Origin: Cellulosimicrobium cellulans | Lineage (GTDB): Bacteria; Actinomycetota; Actinomycetes; Actinomycetales; Cellulomonadaceae | Reading direction: 5' to 3' | Assembly: GCF_016921195.1 (NCBI RefSeq) | Contig: NZ_JAFGYF010000002.1 | Location: 1 to 64,000 of the forward strand | Length of the DNA stretch: 64,000 nucleotides | In this document: in pieces, positions 1 through 8,830 of the stretch | Position numbering within the stretch: the stretch's first letter is position 1 | Layout of the letters: each line of letters opens with the position of its first letter | Program-made: the position numbers and the translations under genes | The notes under the pieces: generated by a model | Databases searched by the model: none | Told to the model about the DNA's origin: nothing | The model's input: only the letters and a program-made list of their open reading frames with translations

Positions 1-226
1 GTGCCGCGTCTACCATCCGCCGCTCGTTCCTCGCGGCTCCCGCCAGGCCCGCCACGACGCGGCACCACCACCCACCCCGCCCTACGTCGTCTCGCCCTGG
101 TCGTCGCACACCCCGGACGACCGCCCGCGGTGCCGGCCTCGCCGGCAGGCTTCCTCTGCCGCATCCGGTCGCCGCACGGCAGCGCCGCGCCGCCGGACCG
201 CCGCGCCGGCGCCGCTGCGCCGCGGC

Positions 227-247
227 CGTGGGTCGTGGGTCGTGGGT
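227..247. repeat. Three tandem copies of CGTGGGT
   Basis: The 7-mer CGTGGGT occurs three times without interruption (227-233, 234-240, 241-247). It is a short low-complexity repeat with no known function. Confidence 0.7.
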
Positions 248-529
248 CGCGTCACCGTCGCGACCCGACCCGGCCGTCCTGGAGGCCACGCCGAGTCGTC
301 GCGACGTCAGCCGAGCGGGTGGTCGGGCTGGGCCTGGGTGTCTGACGAGCCGTGGTCACCTGTTCGGCCCGCCGGGACCGCCTGGTCGGCCTGTCAGGCC
401 ATGGTGGGCCGACGGCCGAGCGGTGGGGGTGGGCTCGGAGGCGAAGGGGCGTCAGAGCGGCGCTCCACGAACCCACGGCCGAACGACCGAGGTGACGGCG
501 CCGCAGCCCCGAGCTCCGAGCCCACCCCC

Positions 530-690
530 GCCGCGGGCCTGACCCGCGGGTTTGAGGGCGAGCGCACGCCGCGGACCTGACCCGCGGGTTTGAGGGCGAG
601 CGCATGCCGCGGGCCTGACCCGCGGGTTTGAGGGCGAGCGCATGCCGCCGACCGACCCGCGGGATCGAGAGCGAGCGGGTGCCGCGCAGC
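530..690. repeat. 38-bp tandem repeat, about 4 copies
   Basis: Units start at 541, 579 and 617 (38-bp period). A fourth, diverged unit starts at 654 and a partial tail of a preceding unit lies at 530-540. Each unit begins GACCCGCGGGTTTGAGGGCG and continues with AGCGCATGCCGCGG plus a short linker. The first three copies differ at only a few positions. The period is not a multiple of three, so any translated frame gives a rotating peptide; I therefore read it as an intergenic repeat and not coding. There are no unique spacers, so it is not a CRISPR array. Confidence 0.85.
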
Positions 691-796
691 GATGACGCGG
701 GCCGGAGCTCGAGCGCGCGCTCGTGACCCAGCACCGGCCCGCGATCCGGCCTGTGGACAACGGCACGTCGGGGTCCTCCGTGCGGTGAGATGAGGT

Positions 797-2248
797 ATGC
801 CGTTGTCGACGTCGCGCCGTCTCCGACCGCCCGTGGAGACCGTCGGGGACCTGGTGCCGGTGCTGGGTGCCGCCGGGTGGTCGGTTCGGCGGGAGCCCGG
901 CGCGGCAGGCGGCGTGGTGGCGCACGACGACTCCGGGGCGGTGTGCGAGGTCGCGCGGCTGGACGTTCCCCAAGGACCGGGGGGCCGTGCCGCGCTCGTC
1001 GAGCACCTGCATGCTCTCTCCGAGCCCCATGAGCACCTCGTCGCGGTGCACGGCGTCCTAGAGGCGGGGGAGTCGTCGCTCGTGGTCCTCACCGACCACG
1101 TGGAGGGCCTACGACTCGACGAGCTCGCGGCGGCTCGGGAACCGTTCCGGGCCGCGGAGGCGATCACGGTGCTGGTCCCGGTGGCCCAGGGCCTGGCGGC
1201 GCTCCATCGCGACGGCCGGGTCCACGGGTGCCTGGACGCGGCGTCGGTCGTGGTCGCGTCGAGCGGTCGTGCGGTGCTGCGCGCGCCCTTGACGCCCTCG
1301 AGCGGTGCGCCGGCGGACGACGTGCGCGACCTGGCGCGGCTCGTGCTCGACCTCGTCCCGGCTCCGGCGTCGAGCCACCCGTCCTACCGGACGACCGTCG
1401 ACCCTGAGGAGGCGCGTGATCTCGCCGCGCTGCACGCCGAGCTCGCGGTCGCCCTGCGCGACGACCCTTCCGCGCGTCCTGCCGCGGGGACGTTCGCCGC
1501 CCGGTGCTACGACGCCGTCGAGCCGCGCCCGGTCGTGATGCCGGACGCCGCGCGTCTCGTCGCGGGGGCGTTCGGCGGTCGTCGGCCCGGTCGCCCCGGT
1601 GCCGGGACGGCCGGATCCGTGGGGGACGGCGCACGCGTCGGCACGAGAACACGTGCGCGTGGTGCCCGTGCCCGACGGCGGCGGGCCGTCCGGGCGGTCG
1701 CGACGAGCGGGGGGATCCTCGCCGGGTGCGCGGTGCTTGTGGTCCTGCTGGTCCTCCTCGGCTCGTCCCGCACGACGACGCCCGACGTCGGGGAGCCGGC
1801 GCCGAGCGGGGCCACGACCGCCGTCGAGCCGGTCGCGGACGCCGGCGCGGTGCTGGATCCGGACGACCCCGTCGGCGCGGCGCGCGCGCTCACCGTGCGC
1901 CGGCTCGCGCTGCTCACCGCCGGCGTGGGCGACCTGTCGTCCGTGGTGGTCGCGGGCTCGTCGGCGCAGGACCGGGACGCCGGGGTGCTCGCCGCGCTCG
2001 ACGGCGTGGACGTGCTCGACGCGCAGGCCGAGGTCTTCGACGCGCGGCTCGCCGAGGACCGGTCGCCGGTGCCGGACGGGACGGGAGCGTCGCCCGCCGA
2101 CGCGGTCGTCGAGGTCGACTACGCCGTCAGCGCGCACCGGCAGCGCACGGACGACGGCGAGCTGCAGGTGCCGGCGACGCCACGCACCACCGTCGTGCTC
2201 GTGCTCCGCTGGACCGACGACGGGTGGCGGGTCGCCGAGGTGCGATGA
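797..2248 (+). CDS. Membrane-anchored serine/threonine pseudokinase
   Basis: 483 aa. Residues ~15-240 have the spacing of an N-terminally reduced Hanks-type kinase fold, but the catalytic loop reads HGCLDAASV (143-151) where active kinases have HRDLKPENV. The catalytic Asp, Lys and Asn are all replaced, no DFG motif follows, and no VAxK lysine is obvious. A basic linker (~255-298) leads to one transmembrane helix (~301-322, AGCAVLVVLLVLLG) and an Ala/Asp-rich extracytoplasmic domain of ~160 aa. I infer a non-catalytic signalling or scaffold protein with an exported sensor part. The ATG at 797 is preceded by GGTGAGATGAGG, a usable ribosome site. It converges with the SDR gene 46 bp downstream. 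The fold assignment is moderately sure; loss of catalysis is clear from the sequence. Confidence 0.75.
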   Translation: MPLSTSRRLRPPVETVGDLVPVLGAAGWSVRREPGAAGGVVAHDDSGAVCEVARLDVPQGPGGRAALVEHLHALSEPHEHLVAVHGVLEAGESSLVVLTDHVEGLRLDELAAAREPFRAAEAITVLVPVAQGLAALHRDGRVHGCLDAASVVVASSGRAVLRAPLTPSSGAPADDVRDLARLVLDLVPAPASSHPSYRTTVDPEEARDLAALHAELAVALRDDPSARPAAGTFAARCYDAVEPRPVVMPDAARLVAGAFGGRRPGRPGAGTAGSVGDGARVGTRTRARGARARRRRAVRAVATSGGILAGCAVLVVLLVLLGSSRTTTPDVGEPAPSGATTAVEPVADAGAVLDPDDPVGAARALTVRRLALLTAGVGDLSSVVVAGSSAQDRDAGVLAALDGVDVLDAQAEVFDARLAEDRSPVPDGTGASPADAVVEVDYAVSAHRQRTDDGELQVPATPRTTVVLVLRWTDDGWRVAEVR

Positions 2249-2294
2249 CGGGGCGCGGTGCGCGGACGGTCGGTCGCGGCCGAGGCACAGCGCG

Positions 2295-3188
2295 TCAGCG
2301 ACGCTCCGCGACCCGGCGCGCGGCGTCCTGGAGGAGCGGGTCGGAGTAGGTGAAGCCGCTCGCCTCGAGGACGGTCGGGAGCGCCCGCTGGGAGCCGAGG
2401 ATGTCCGACGCCATCTCTCCCAGCACCACGCGCAGCGCGAAGGCGGGGACGGCCAGCGCGGCCGGGCGGTGCAGCTCCTGCGCGAGCGCACGCGTGATCT
2501 CCGCGTTCGTCGCCGGGTGCGGGGAGCACAGGTTGACCGGGCCGTGCACGGGCGCCGTGAGCAGGTGCCGCAGCGCGTCGACCTCGTCCCGCAGCGTGAT
2601 CCAGCTCCAGTACTGGGTTCCCGAGCCGAGCCGTCCACCGACGCCGAGCCGCAGCAGGGGCAGGAGCCTGCCGAGGGCGCCGCCCTCGGACGACAGCACG
2701 ATGCCCGTCCGCGCGTGCACGACGCGGACGCCCGCCTGCTCGGCCGGGGCCGTCGCGGCCTCCCACTCGCGCACCAGCCGGGCCAGGAACCCGTCGCCCG
2801 ACGCCGACGTCTCCGTGAGCACCTGCGCGCCCCGGTCGCCGTAGTAGCCGATGGCGGAGCCCTGGACCCAGACGGGCGGCGGCACGTCGAGACCGGCCAT
2901 GGTCCGGGCCAGGAGGCCCGTGGTCCGGGTCCGTGAGGTGACCAGGGTGCGCTTGTACTCCGTGGTCCAGCGGTGGTCGCCGATCCCGGCGCCGGCGAGG
3001 TTCACGACGGCGTCGGCGCCCTCGAGCGCGCGGGGGTCCAGGGTGCCCGCGTCGGGGTCCCACTCGTGCTCGTCGGACGTCTGCGGTGCACGACGGACGA
3101 GCCGACGCACGTGGTGGCCGTCCTCGCGCAGCCGCTCGAGCAGCTCGGCACCGATGAATCCGTGCGAGCCCGCCACGACGATGTCCAT
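2295..3188 (-). CDS. TIGR01777 family NAD(P)-binding epimerase-like protein
   Basis: 297 aa, a full-length member of the SDR subfamily typified by E. coli YfcH and M. tuberculosis Rv2216. The N-terminal nucleotide motif GSHGFIG is at residues ~8-14. NLAGAGIGDHRW (~68-79) and the C-terminal DUF1731-like region (LGEMASDILGSQRALP) are typical. The substrate of this family is not established. It lies downstream of sucB on the same strand, as Rv2216 follows Rv2215 in mycobacteria, but a terminator at 3278-3312 separates them. A TAGCGT hexamer (3195-3200) ends 6 nt before the ATG and there is no Shine-Dalgarno sequence, so a leaderless mRNA is likely. Confidence 0.9.
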   Translation of the reverse strand: MDIVVAGSHGFIGAELLERLREDGHHVRRLVRRAPQTSDEHEWDPDAGTLDPRALEGADAVVNLAGAGIGDHRWTTEYKRTLVTSRTRTTGLLARTMAGLDVPPPVWVQGSAIGYYGDRGAQVLTETSASGDGFLARLVREWEAATAPAEQAGVRVVHARTGIVLSSEGGALGRLLPLLRLGVGGRLGSGTQYWSWITLRDEVDALRHLLTAPVHGPVNLCSPHPATNAEITRALAQELHRPAALAVPAFALRVVLGEMASDILGSQRALPTVLEASGFTYSDPLLQDAARRVAERR

Positions 3189-3277
3189 GGGCTCACGCTA
3201 CGGGCCCAGGACCGTCCCGCGCACCCGTGGCCGGGAACCTCTCGCCGCTCGACGCCCGCACGGCTCGCGGGAGACGA

Positions 3278-3312
3278 CGAGAGGCCCCGACCGTGCTGGT
3301 CAGGGCCTCTCG
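3278..3312 (-). terminator. Terminator after sucB
   Basis: Perfect 10-bp arms CGAGAGGCCC (3278-3287) and GGGCCTCTCG (3303-3312), with a further GACC/GGTC pairing inside. It sits 26 bp downstream of the sucB stop. Confidence 0.8.
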
Positions 3313-3337
3313 GAGGAGCGTCAGGGAGCGCGGAGCG

Positions 3338-5137
3338 TCAGAGGCCGACCTCGGCCTCGAACGCGCCCTCCTCGATGCGGTTCTTGATCGTGGTGAGGAA
3401 GCGCGCGGCGTCCGCACCGTCGACCAGACGGTGGTCGTAGGACAGGAAGATGAAGCACGTCGAGCGGATGCCGATCGTGTCGTTCCCGTCCGCGTCCGTC
3501 ACGACGACCGGGCGCTTGGTGATCGTCCCCGTGCCGAGGATCGCGACCTGGCCGACCGGGACGATCGGCGTGTCGAAGACGGCGCCGCCCGAGCCGGTGT
3601 TGGTGATCGTGAACGTCGCGCCCGCGAGCTCGTCCGGCCCGACCTTGTTGGCACGCGTGCGCGCGCCGAGGTCGGCGATCTTGCGCGCGATGCCGGCGAG
3701 GTTGAGGTCGCCGGCGTCCTTGATCACCGGGACGACGAGGCCGCGCTCGGTGTCGACCGCGATGCCCACGTTCTCCTGGCCGTGGTAGGTGATCTCGTCC
3801 TCGCCGAAGGTCGCGTTGATCTTCGGGTAGGCCTTGAGCGCCTCGACCGCGGCGAGCGTGAAGAACGGCAGGAACGTGAGGTTGGCACCCTCGCGTGCCT
3901 TGAAGTCGGCCTTGGCGCGGTTGCGCAGGGCGGCGACGCGCGTGACGTCGACCTCGACGGCCGTCGTGAGCTGGGCCTGCGTGCTCAGCGCCTCGACCAT
4001 GCGGCTCGCGACGAGCTTGCGCAGGCGGCTCGTCTTCTCGGTCGTGCCGCGCAGCGGCGAGACCGCCGGGACCGACGCCTTCTTCGGGGCGCCACCGGCC
4101 GCGGGGGCGGCGGGTGCGGCAGCGGCGGGCGCTGCCTTGGCTTCCTCGGCCTTGCGCGCGGCCTCGAGCACGTCCTCCTTGCGGATGCGGCCGCCGACCC
4201 CCGTGCCGGTGAGGGTCGAGAGGTCGACACCCTTGTCCGCGGCGAGCTTGCGCACGAGCGGCGTGAGGTACGTGCCGCCGGTCTTGGCGGCCGGGGCCGG
4301 GGTCGCGCCCGGGGCCGACGGTGCGGCCGGCTTCTCGGCGGCGGGAGCGGGGGCGCTCGTCGCCGGGGCGGGCGTCTCCTCCTGCGCGGCCTGAGCGGGG
4401 ACGTCCGCCTCGCTCGCGGGCGTACGCGCCTCGGTCGGCGCCTCGGCCGGAGCGGACTCCTGCTTCGGGGCCTCCTGAGCGGGCTGCTCGGCCGGGGCCG
4501 CGGGGGCCGCGGCCGGGGCGGCGCCCGAGCCGACGATCGCGAGCACGGTGCCGACCTCGACCGTCTCGTCCTCCTGGACGAGGATCTGCTGGACGGTGCC
4601 GGCCACGGGGGAGGGGACCTCGGTGTCGACCTTGTCCGTCGAGACCTCGAGCAGCGGCTCGTCGACCTCGACGGTGTCGCCGACCGACTTGAGCCACCGG
4701 GTCACGGTGCCCTCGGTGACGGACTCGCCGAGCGCGGGCAGCTTGATCTCCTCGCCGTCCCCGGAGGACTGCGGCGCGGGAGCGGCCTGCTCGGCGGGGG
4801 CCTCCTGCGCGGCGGGCTGCGCCGGCTCGGGCTCGGGCGCGGCCTGGGGCGCGGGCTCCTCGGCCGCCGCGGGGGCGGGCGCGGCGTCGCCGCCGCCGGA
4901 ACCGTCGCCGATCACGGCGAGGTCGGTGCCGACCTCCACGGTCTCGTCCTCCTGGACGAGGATCTGCTCGAGCACGCCCGCGACGGGCGACGGGATCTCG
5001 GTGTCGACCTTGTCGGTCGAGACCTCGAGCAGCGGCTCGTCGACGGCGACGGTGTCGCCGATCGACTTGAGCCAACGGGTGACGGTGCCTTCGGTGACGG
5101 ACTCGCCGAGGGCCGGCATCTGCACGTTCTCAGACAT
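3338..5137 (-). CDS. sucB: Dihydrolipoamide acyltransferase, E2 of a 2-oxoacid dehydrogenase (SucB/DlaT type)
   Basis: 599 aa. It has two tandem lipoyl domains (~1-80 and ~130-205), each with the lipoylated lysine in [10 protein letters not shown]. Ala/Pro/Glu-rich linkers follow, then a peripheral-subunit-binding domain (~290-325, [12 protein letters not shown]...[11 protein letters not shown]), and the C-terminal catalytic domain ending with [15 protein letters not shown] (active-site His ~569). The protein transfers the succinyl or acetyl group from E1 to CoA and forms the complex core. It lies 30 bp downstream of lpdA (E3) in the same operon; no E1 gene is in this window. In mycobacteria the homologue (Rv2215) serves both PDH and a peroxidase system, so pyruvate versus 2-oxoglutarate cannot be decided here. 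The start ATG has AGGAGACC about 14 nt upstream. Confidence 0.95.
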   Translation of the reverse strand: MSENVQMPALGESVTEGTVTRWLKSIGDTVAVDEPLLEVSTDKVDTEIPSPVAGVLEQILVQEDETVEVGTDLAVIGDGSGGGDAAPAPAAAEEPAPQAAPEPEPAQPAAQEAPAEQAAPAPQSSGDGEEIKLPALGESVTEGTVTRWLKSVGDTVEVDEPLLEVSTDKVDTEVPSPVAGTVQQILVQEDETVEVGTVLAIVGSGAAPAAAPAAPAEQPAQEAPKQESAPAEAPTEARTPASEADVPAQAAQEETPAPATSAPAPAAEKPAAPSAPGATPAPAAKTGGTYLTPLVRKLAADKGVDLSTLTGTGVGGRIRKEDVLEAARKAEEAKAAPAAAAPAAPAAGGAPKKASVPAVSPLRGTTEKTSRLRKLVASRMVEALSTQAQLTTAVEVDVTRVAALRNRAKADFKAREGANLTFLPFFTLAAVEALKAYPKINATFGEDEITYHGQENVGIAVDTERGLVVPVIKDAGDLNLAGIARKIADLGARTRANKVGPDELAGATFTITNTGSGGAVFDTPIVPVGQVAILGTGTITKRPVVVTDADGNDTIGIRSTCFIFLSYDHRLVDGADAARFLTTIKNRIEEGAFEAEVGL

Positions 5138-5167
5138 GACCTGCCTGGTCTCCTTCGATCGTTGGGG

Positions 5168-6550
5168 TCAGTTGTGGGCGTGCAGAGGCTTGCCGGCCAG
5201 GGCCAGGTGCGCCTCTCCGAGTGCCTCGTTCTGGGTGGGGTGGGCGTGGACCAGGGCGGCGACGTCCTCGGGGTACGCCTCCCAGCCCACGATGAGCTGG
5301 CCCTCGCCGACGAGCTCGCCGACGCGGGCGCCGATCATGTGCACGCCGACGACGGGCCCGTCCTTGCGGCGCACGAGCTTGACGAAGCCGCTGGTCGCGA
5401 GGATCTTGCTCTTGCCGTTGCCGGCGAGGTTGTACTCGAGGGACTCGACCTGGTCGGCCCCCCACGTCTCGATCGCCGCGGCCTCCGTGACCCCGACGGA
5501 CGCGATCTCGGGCTCGCAGTAGGTGACGCGCGGGATCGACGACTCGACGATCGGCGTCGGGTCGAGCCCGGCGATCTGCTCCGCGAGGAAGATGCCCTGC
5601 GCGAACCCGCGGTGCGCGAGCTGGAGCCCGGGCACGATGTCGCCCGCGGCCCAGATGTTCCCGACGCCCGTGTGCAGGCGCTCGTCGACGACGACGAACC
5701 CGCGGTCGAGCGTGATGCCCTGCGCCTCGAACCCGAGGTCCGCGGTGCGCGGGCCGCGCCCCACGGCGACGAGCAGCAGCTCGGCCTCGAAGGTCTTGCC
5801 GGACTCGAGCGTGACGGTGACTCCCGAGTCGGTCTCCTTGACGCCGGCGAACCGGTCGCCGAGCGAGAACTTGATGCCGCGCTTGCGGAACGCGCGCTCG
5901 AGCGACTTCGAGAGCGCCACGTCCTCGTTGGGCACGAGGTGCGGGAGCGCCTCGACGATCTGGACGTCGGCGCCGAACGACTTCCACACGCTCGCGAACT
6001 CGACGCCGATCACCCCGCCGCCGAGCACGACGACCGACGTCGGGACGCGGTCGAGCCGCAGCGCCTGGTCGGACGTGATGACCCGACCGGCGATCTCCAG
6101 GCCCGGGAGCGAGCGCGAGGAGGAGCCCGTCGCGAGCACGACGTGGCGGCCGGTGTAGCGGGTGCCGTCGACCTCGACGGTGTCCTGCGACACGAGCCGG
6201 CCGTGGCCCTCGACGAACGTGATGCCGCGCGAGGAGACGAGCCCCTGCAGTCCCTTGTAGAGGCCGGCGACGACGCCGTCCTTGTAGCTGTTGACGCCCC
6301 CCATGTCGATGCCGTCGAACGTGCTGCGGACGCCGAACTTCACGCCCTCGCGGGCACCGTCGGCGAGCTCGGCCGCGTGGAGCAGCGCCTTGGTGGGGAT
6401 GCACCCGTTGTGCAGGCACGTACCCCCGAGCTTGCCCGACTCGACGAGCGCGACGGAGAGGCCGAGCTGGGCGGCGCGCAGCGCGGTGGCGTAGCCGGCG
6501 CTGCCTCCGCCCAGGACGACGACGTCGAATGGTGTGCCGGGTTCGGCCAC
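5168..6550 (-). CDS. lpdA: Dihydrolipoyl dehydrogenase (E3)
   Basis: 460 aa flavoprotein that reoxidises the dihydrolipoyl groups of E2 with NAD+. Visible are the FAD-binding GGGSAGYATALRAAQLG near the N-terminus, the redox-active disulfide in GGTCLHNGCIPTKA (~41-54), the NAD motif LGGGVIGVEFA, and the C-terminal HAHPTQNEAL with the catalytic His-Glu pair. The frame is open further upstream, but the GTG at 6550 is the correct start: AAGGAG precedes it by 6 nt and homology to the family begins there. sucB follows after 30 bp. A candidate promoter TACGGT (6731-6736, minus strand) would give a ~170-nt leader containing a perfect inverted repeat at 6649-6665. Confidence 0.95.
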   Translation of the reverse strand: MAEPGTPFDVVVLGGGSAGYATALRAAQLGLSVALVESGKLGGTCLHNGCIPTKALLHAAELADGAREGVKFGVRSTFDGIDMGGVNSYKDGVVAGLYKGLQGLVSSRGITFVEGHGRLVSQDTVEVDGTRYTGRHVVLATGSSSRSLPGLEIAGRVITSDQALRLDRVPTSVVVLGGGVIGVEFASVWKSFGADVQIVEALPHLVPNEDVALSKSLERAFRKRGIKFSLGDRFAGVKETDSGVTVTLESGKTFEAELLLVAVGRGPRTADLGFEAQGITLDRGFVVVDERLHTGVGNIWAAGDIVPGLQLAHRGFAQGIFLAEQIAGLDPTPIVESSIPRVTYCEPEIASVGVTEAAAIETWGADQVESLEYNLAGNGKSKILATSGFVKLVRRKDGPVVGVHMIGARVGELVGEGQLIVGWEAYPEDVAALVHAHPTQNEALGEAHLALAGKPLHAHN

Positions 6551-6648
6551 GTGCGACTCCTTCAGCGAGGGGAGAGCGAGGGTGGACGCGCACGGCACGT
6601 CGACGGGCCGGACGGAACCGCCGGCCCACGGTGCGTGAACGTTCTCCG

Positions 6649-6665
6649 GGTGCCATCTTGGCACC
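6649..6665. promoter_or_regulatory. Inverted repeat in the lpdA leader
   Basis: GGTGCC-ATCTT-GGCACC is a perfect 6-bp inverted repeat 99 bp upstream of the lpdA start. It could be a protein-binding site or an mRNA hairpin. The minus-strand core GTGCCAAGATG recurs on the plus strand at 41150-41160, upstream of the ctaE/receiver divergent region. No regulator is identified. Confidence 0.35.
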
Positions 6666-6765
6666 TCGGGCACGGGCTCCCCAATCGAAACCATGGCCTC
6701 TCGGCTGTGACGCTGGAGACAGCGGTGCCCACCGTATGACCAGGGTCACGCTGTACCCTGCCGCT

Positions 6766-7128
6766 GTGCCTCGGCTGCCCAAGCTGTCCAGCCTGTTCTC
6801 ACGCCGCCCCGCGACGACCACGTCCGCGACCGGCGGCTCCGCCGCGCCGTCGGACGCCCGCCGCGCGACGCTCGCCCACCTCCAGGACTTCGTGCGTACG
6901 CGCGTCGGGGTCGAGGCGTACGTCGAGCCGCCCACGCCGGACACGGGCGCGACGCTCCTGCTCATCGCGACGACGGGGGAGTGGACGCGGCGCCGCGTCC
7001 CGGACGAGAAGACGGCGTTCGACGTCGCCGGCTCGCTGGGCGTGCCGGTCTACAACGTCCGCTTCACCGGCTACCCGCAGCGCATGCGGGACTGGAACTC
7101 GCGCCAGCGGCAGCGCCGGAGCTCCTGA
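6766..7128 (+). CDS. Small conserved actinobacterial protein
   Basis: 120 aa from the GTG at 6766. I recognise it as a conserved actinobacterial protein of unknown function (C-terminal signature WTRRRVPDEKTAFDVA...YPQRMRDW). There is no signal peptide or membrane segment; the N-terminal ~35 residues are Ser/Thr/Ala-rich and probably disordered. A TACCCT hexamer (6754-6759) ends 6 nt before the GTG, so transcription should start at the initiation codon; an in-frame ATG at 6736 lies upstream of that -10 and is less likely. It is divergent from lpdA and converges on pepA across a bidirectional terminator. Confidence 0.8.
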   Translation: MPRLPKLSSLFSRRPATTTSATGGSAAPSDARRATLAHLQDFVRTRVGVEAYVEPPTPDTGATLLLIATTGEWTRRRVPDEKTAFDVAGSLGVPVYNVRFTGYPQRMRDWNSRQRQRRSS

Positions 7129-7154
7129 CCCCGACCAGGCGATCTGCCCGGGTC

Positions 7155-7209
7155 GAGCAGGGGTCCTGGTCCGCCCGGGCGACCGGACGGACCAGGACCC
7201 CCCCTGCTC
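7155..7209. terminator. Bidirectional terminator
   Basis: Long inverted repeat: left arm GAGCAGGGGTCCTGGTCCG (7155-7173), right arm from CGGACCAGGACCC (7188-7200) through CCCCTGCTC (7201-7209), with one or two unpaired C. It lies between the convergent gene at 6766 and pepA. Confidence 0.85.
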
Positions 7210-7221
7210 GGCGAGGCCGGG

Positions 7222-8727
7222 TCAGCGGCGGGCGCGGCCCTCGACCAGGCCGAGCAGGGTGCGGACGGCGACGCCCGTGCCGCCGACCGGCGTGTACCCG
7301 TGCGCGGAGCCCTCGTTGAACGCCGGGCCCGCGATGTCGAGGTGCGCCCACGGGGTCTCGCCGACGAACTCCTGGAGGAACAGACCAGCGACCAGCATCC
7401 CGCCGAACCGGTCGCCGATGTTCGCGAGGTCCGCGACCTTCGACTTCAGCGACGCGCCGAGCTCCTCGGGCAGCGGCATGGGCCAGAACTGCTCGCCCGC
7501 GGCGTCCGCCGCCGCGACGACCTCGGCGCGCACGTCGTCGGCGCCCATGACGGCGGAGACACGGTTGCCGAGCGCGACCATCTGGGCACCGGTGAGCGTC
7601 GCGACGTCGAGCACGACGTCCGGCTTCTCCTCGACCGCGGCGACGAGGCCGTCGGCCATGACGAGGCGGCCCTCGGCATCGGTGTTGAGCACCTCGACGG
7701 TCTTGCCGCCGCGGATCGTGATGACGTCGGACGGGCGCTGCGCGGTGCCCGACGGCATGTTCTCCGCGAGGCACAACCAGCCCGTCACGGCCACGGGGAG
7801 CCCGAGGCGCGCGGCGGCGACGACCGTCTGGAGCACGGCGGCGGCGCCGGCCATGTCGGACTTCATCGCCTCCATGCCCTTGGCGGGCTTGATCGAGATG
7901 CCGCCCGAGTCGAACGTGATGCCCTTGCCGACGAGCGCGACCTTCGCGGCGGGACGCGACGGGGCGTACGCGACCTTGACGAGACGTGGTCCGCGTGCCG
8001 AACCCTGCCCCACGCCGACCAGACCGCCGTAGCCGCCCGCGACGAGCGCCTTGTCGTCGAGCACCGTGACCTTGAGGCCCTTGGCGCCGGAGTCCTTGAC
8101 GGCCTGCTTCGCGACGTCGGCGAACGCGGCCGGGAAGAGGTCGTTGGGTGCCGCGTTGACGAGGTCGCGCGTCGCGTTGACGGCGGCGGCGACGACCTTC
8201 GCCCGCTCCACGGCGGCCTTGGCCGCGGAGCTGCGCGCGCTCGCGGCGAGGACCTCGACGGTCGCGGGCGGACGGCTCGCGGACGACGCCGCCGCCTCGC
8301 CCGTGCGGTAGCGCGCGAACGTGTAGGCGCCGAGGAGGGCGCCCTCGACGACCGCGCCGAGCTCGGCCTCGTCCTCGACAGGGAGCGCGACGGCGACCGA
8401 CGACGTGCCGGCGAGCGCGCGCAGCGCGGCACCGGCGGCGCGACGCAGCGCCTCGGCGCTGAACGTGCCGTCGGCGCGGCGGGCACCGAGGCCCACCAGC
8501 ACGAGCACCTGGGCCTTGAGCTCCGGCCCGGCGGGCACCTTGCGGACCTCGTCGGCCGCGCCCGTGATGCCGAGCGTGGGTGCGAGGTCCTCGAGGGCGG
8601 CGACCACCGGGCGGGGCAGGTCGCCCCCGACGATCGCGACGCCGTCGGACGTCGTGTGGGTGCCGACGACGAGCGCGTCGACCTTGGCACCGGCGGGATT
8701 CTTGCTGGAGACGGTCAGTTCAGCCAC
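7222..8727 (-). CDS. pepA: Leucyl aminopeptidase (M17 family)
   Basis: 501 aa, usual length for the family. The C-terminal catalytic domain contains GKGITFDSGGISIKPAKGM with the metal-binding Lys/Asp, the KSDMAGAAAVL helix, and the family signature NTDAEGRLVMADGL (~345-358) with two-metal ligands. The enzyme removes N-terminal residues from peptides in the cytoplasm and depends on Mn or Zn. The start is the GTG at 8727: TAGCAT (8734-8739) ends 6 nt upstream and no Shine-Dalgarno is present, so the mRNA is probably leaderless. It is divergent from the small membrane protein gene at 8831. Confidence 0.95.
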   Translation of the reverse strand: MAELTVSSKNPAGAKVDALVVGTHTTSDGVAIVGGDLPRPVVAALEDLAPTLGITGAADEVRKVPAGPELKAQVLVLVGLGARRADGTFSAEALRRAAGAALRALAGTSSVAVALPVEDEAELGAVVEGALLGAYTFARYRTGEAAASSASRPPATVEVLAASARSSAAKAAVERAKVVAAAVNATRDLVNAAPNDLFPAAFADVAKQAVKDSGAKGLKVTVLDDKALVAGGYGGLVGVGQGSARGPRLVKVAYAPSRPAAKVALVGKGITFDSGGISIKPAKGMEAMKSDMAGAAAVLQTVVAAARLGLPVAVTGWLCLAENMPSGTAQRPSDVITIRGGKTVEVLNTDAEGRLVMADGLVAAVEEKPDVVLDVATLTGAQMVALGNRVSAVMGADDVRAEVVAAADAAGEQFWPMPLPEELGASLKSKVADLANIGDRFGGMLVAGLFLQEFVGETPWAHLDIAGPAFNEGSAHGYTPVGGTGVAVRTLLGLVEGRARR

Positions 8728-8830
8728 CCCGCGATGCTATCTCCGGGCGCGCCGGCCGTGCCCCCGTGAGAGCGACGGGACCTGTGGACCGATTCCGTGG
8801 CCGCGGGCCGCCCCCGGTACGCTCGGCCGC

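Larger units (their letters stand above)
1..796. other. Gene-free region with tandem repeats
   Basis: No reading frame in this stretch resembles a protein family I know. The open frames on both strands overlap each other and have the Arg/Pro/Ala-rich composition of GC-rich shadow frames. The visible structure is a run of three 7-bp repeats near 227-247 and a 38-bp tandem repeat at 530-690. The last ~100 bases form the upstream region of the pseudokinase gene at 797. Confidence 0.6.

Noticed and set aside
530-690. Possible CRISPR array
   Set aside because: Units are directly adjacent with no unique spacers and the period is 38 bp including the whole unit; no cas genes are present.
1-780. Possible coding regions in the first 780 bp, including frames through the tandem repeat
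   Set aside because: All frames overlap, have shadow-frame composition, and the repeat period shifts frame at each unit.
6551-6694. N-terminal extension of lpdA to an ATG at 6694
   Set aside because: The extra 48 residues have no family similarity, and the GTG at 6550 has a strong AAGGAG ribosome site at the right distance.
3227-6739. Very long open frame on the plus strand (1170 codons)
   Set aside because: It lies antisense to sucB and lpdA, which have complete conserved domains. The translation is Arg/Gly/Asp/Leu-rich without any domain; long antisense frames are expected at this GC content.
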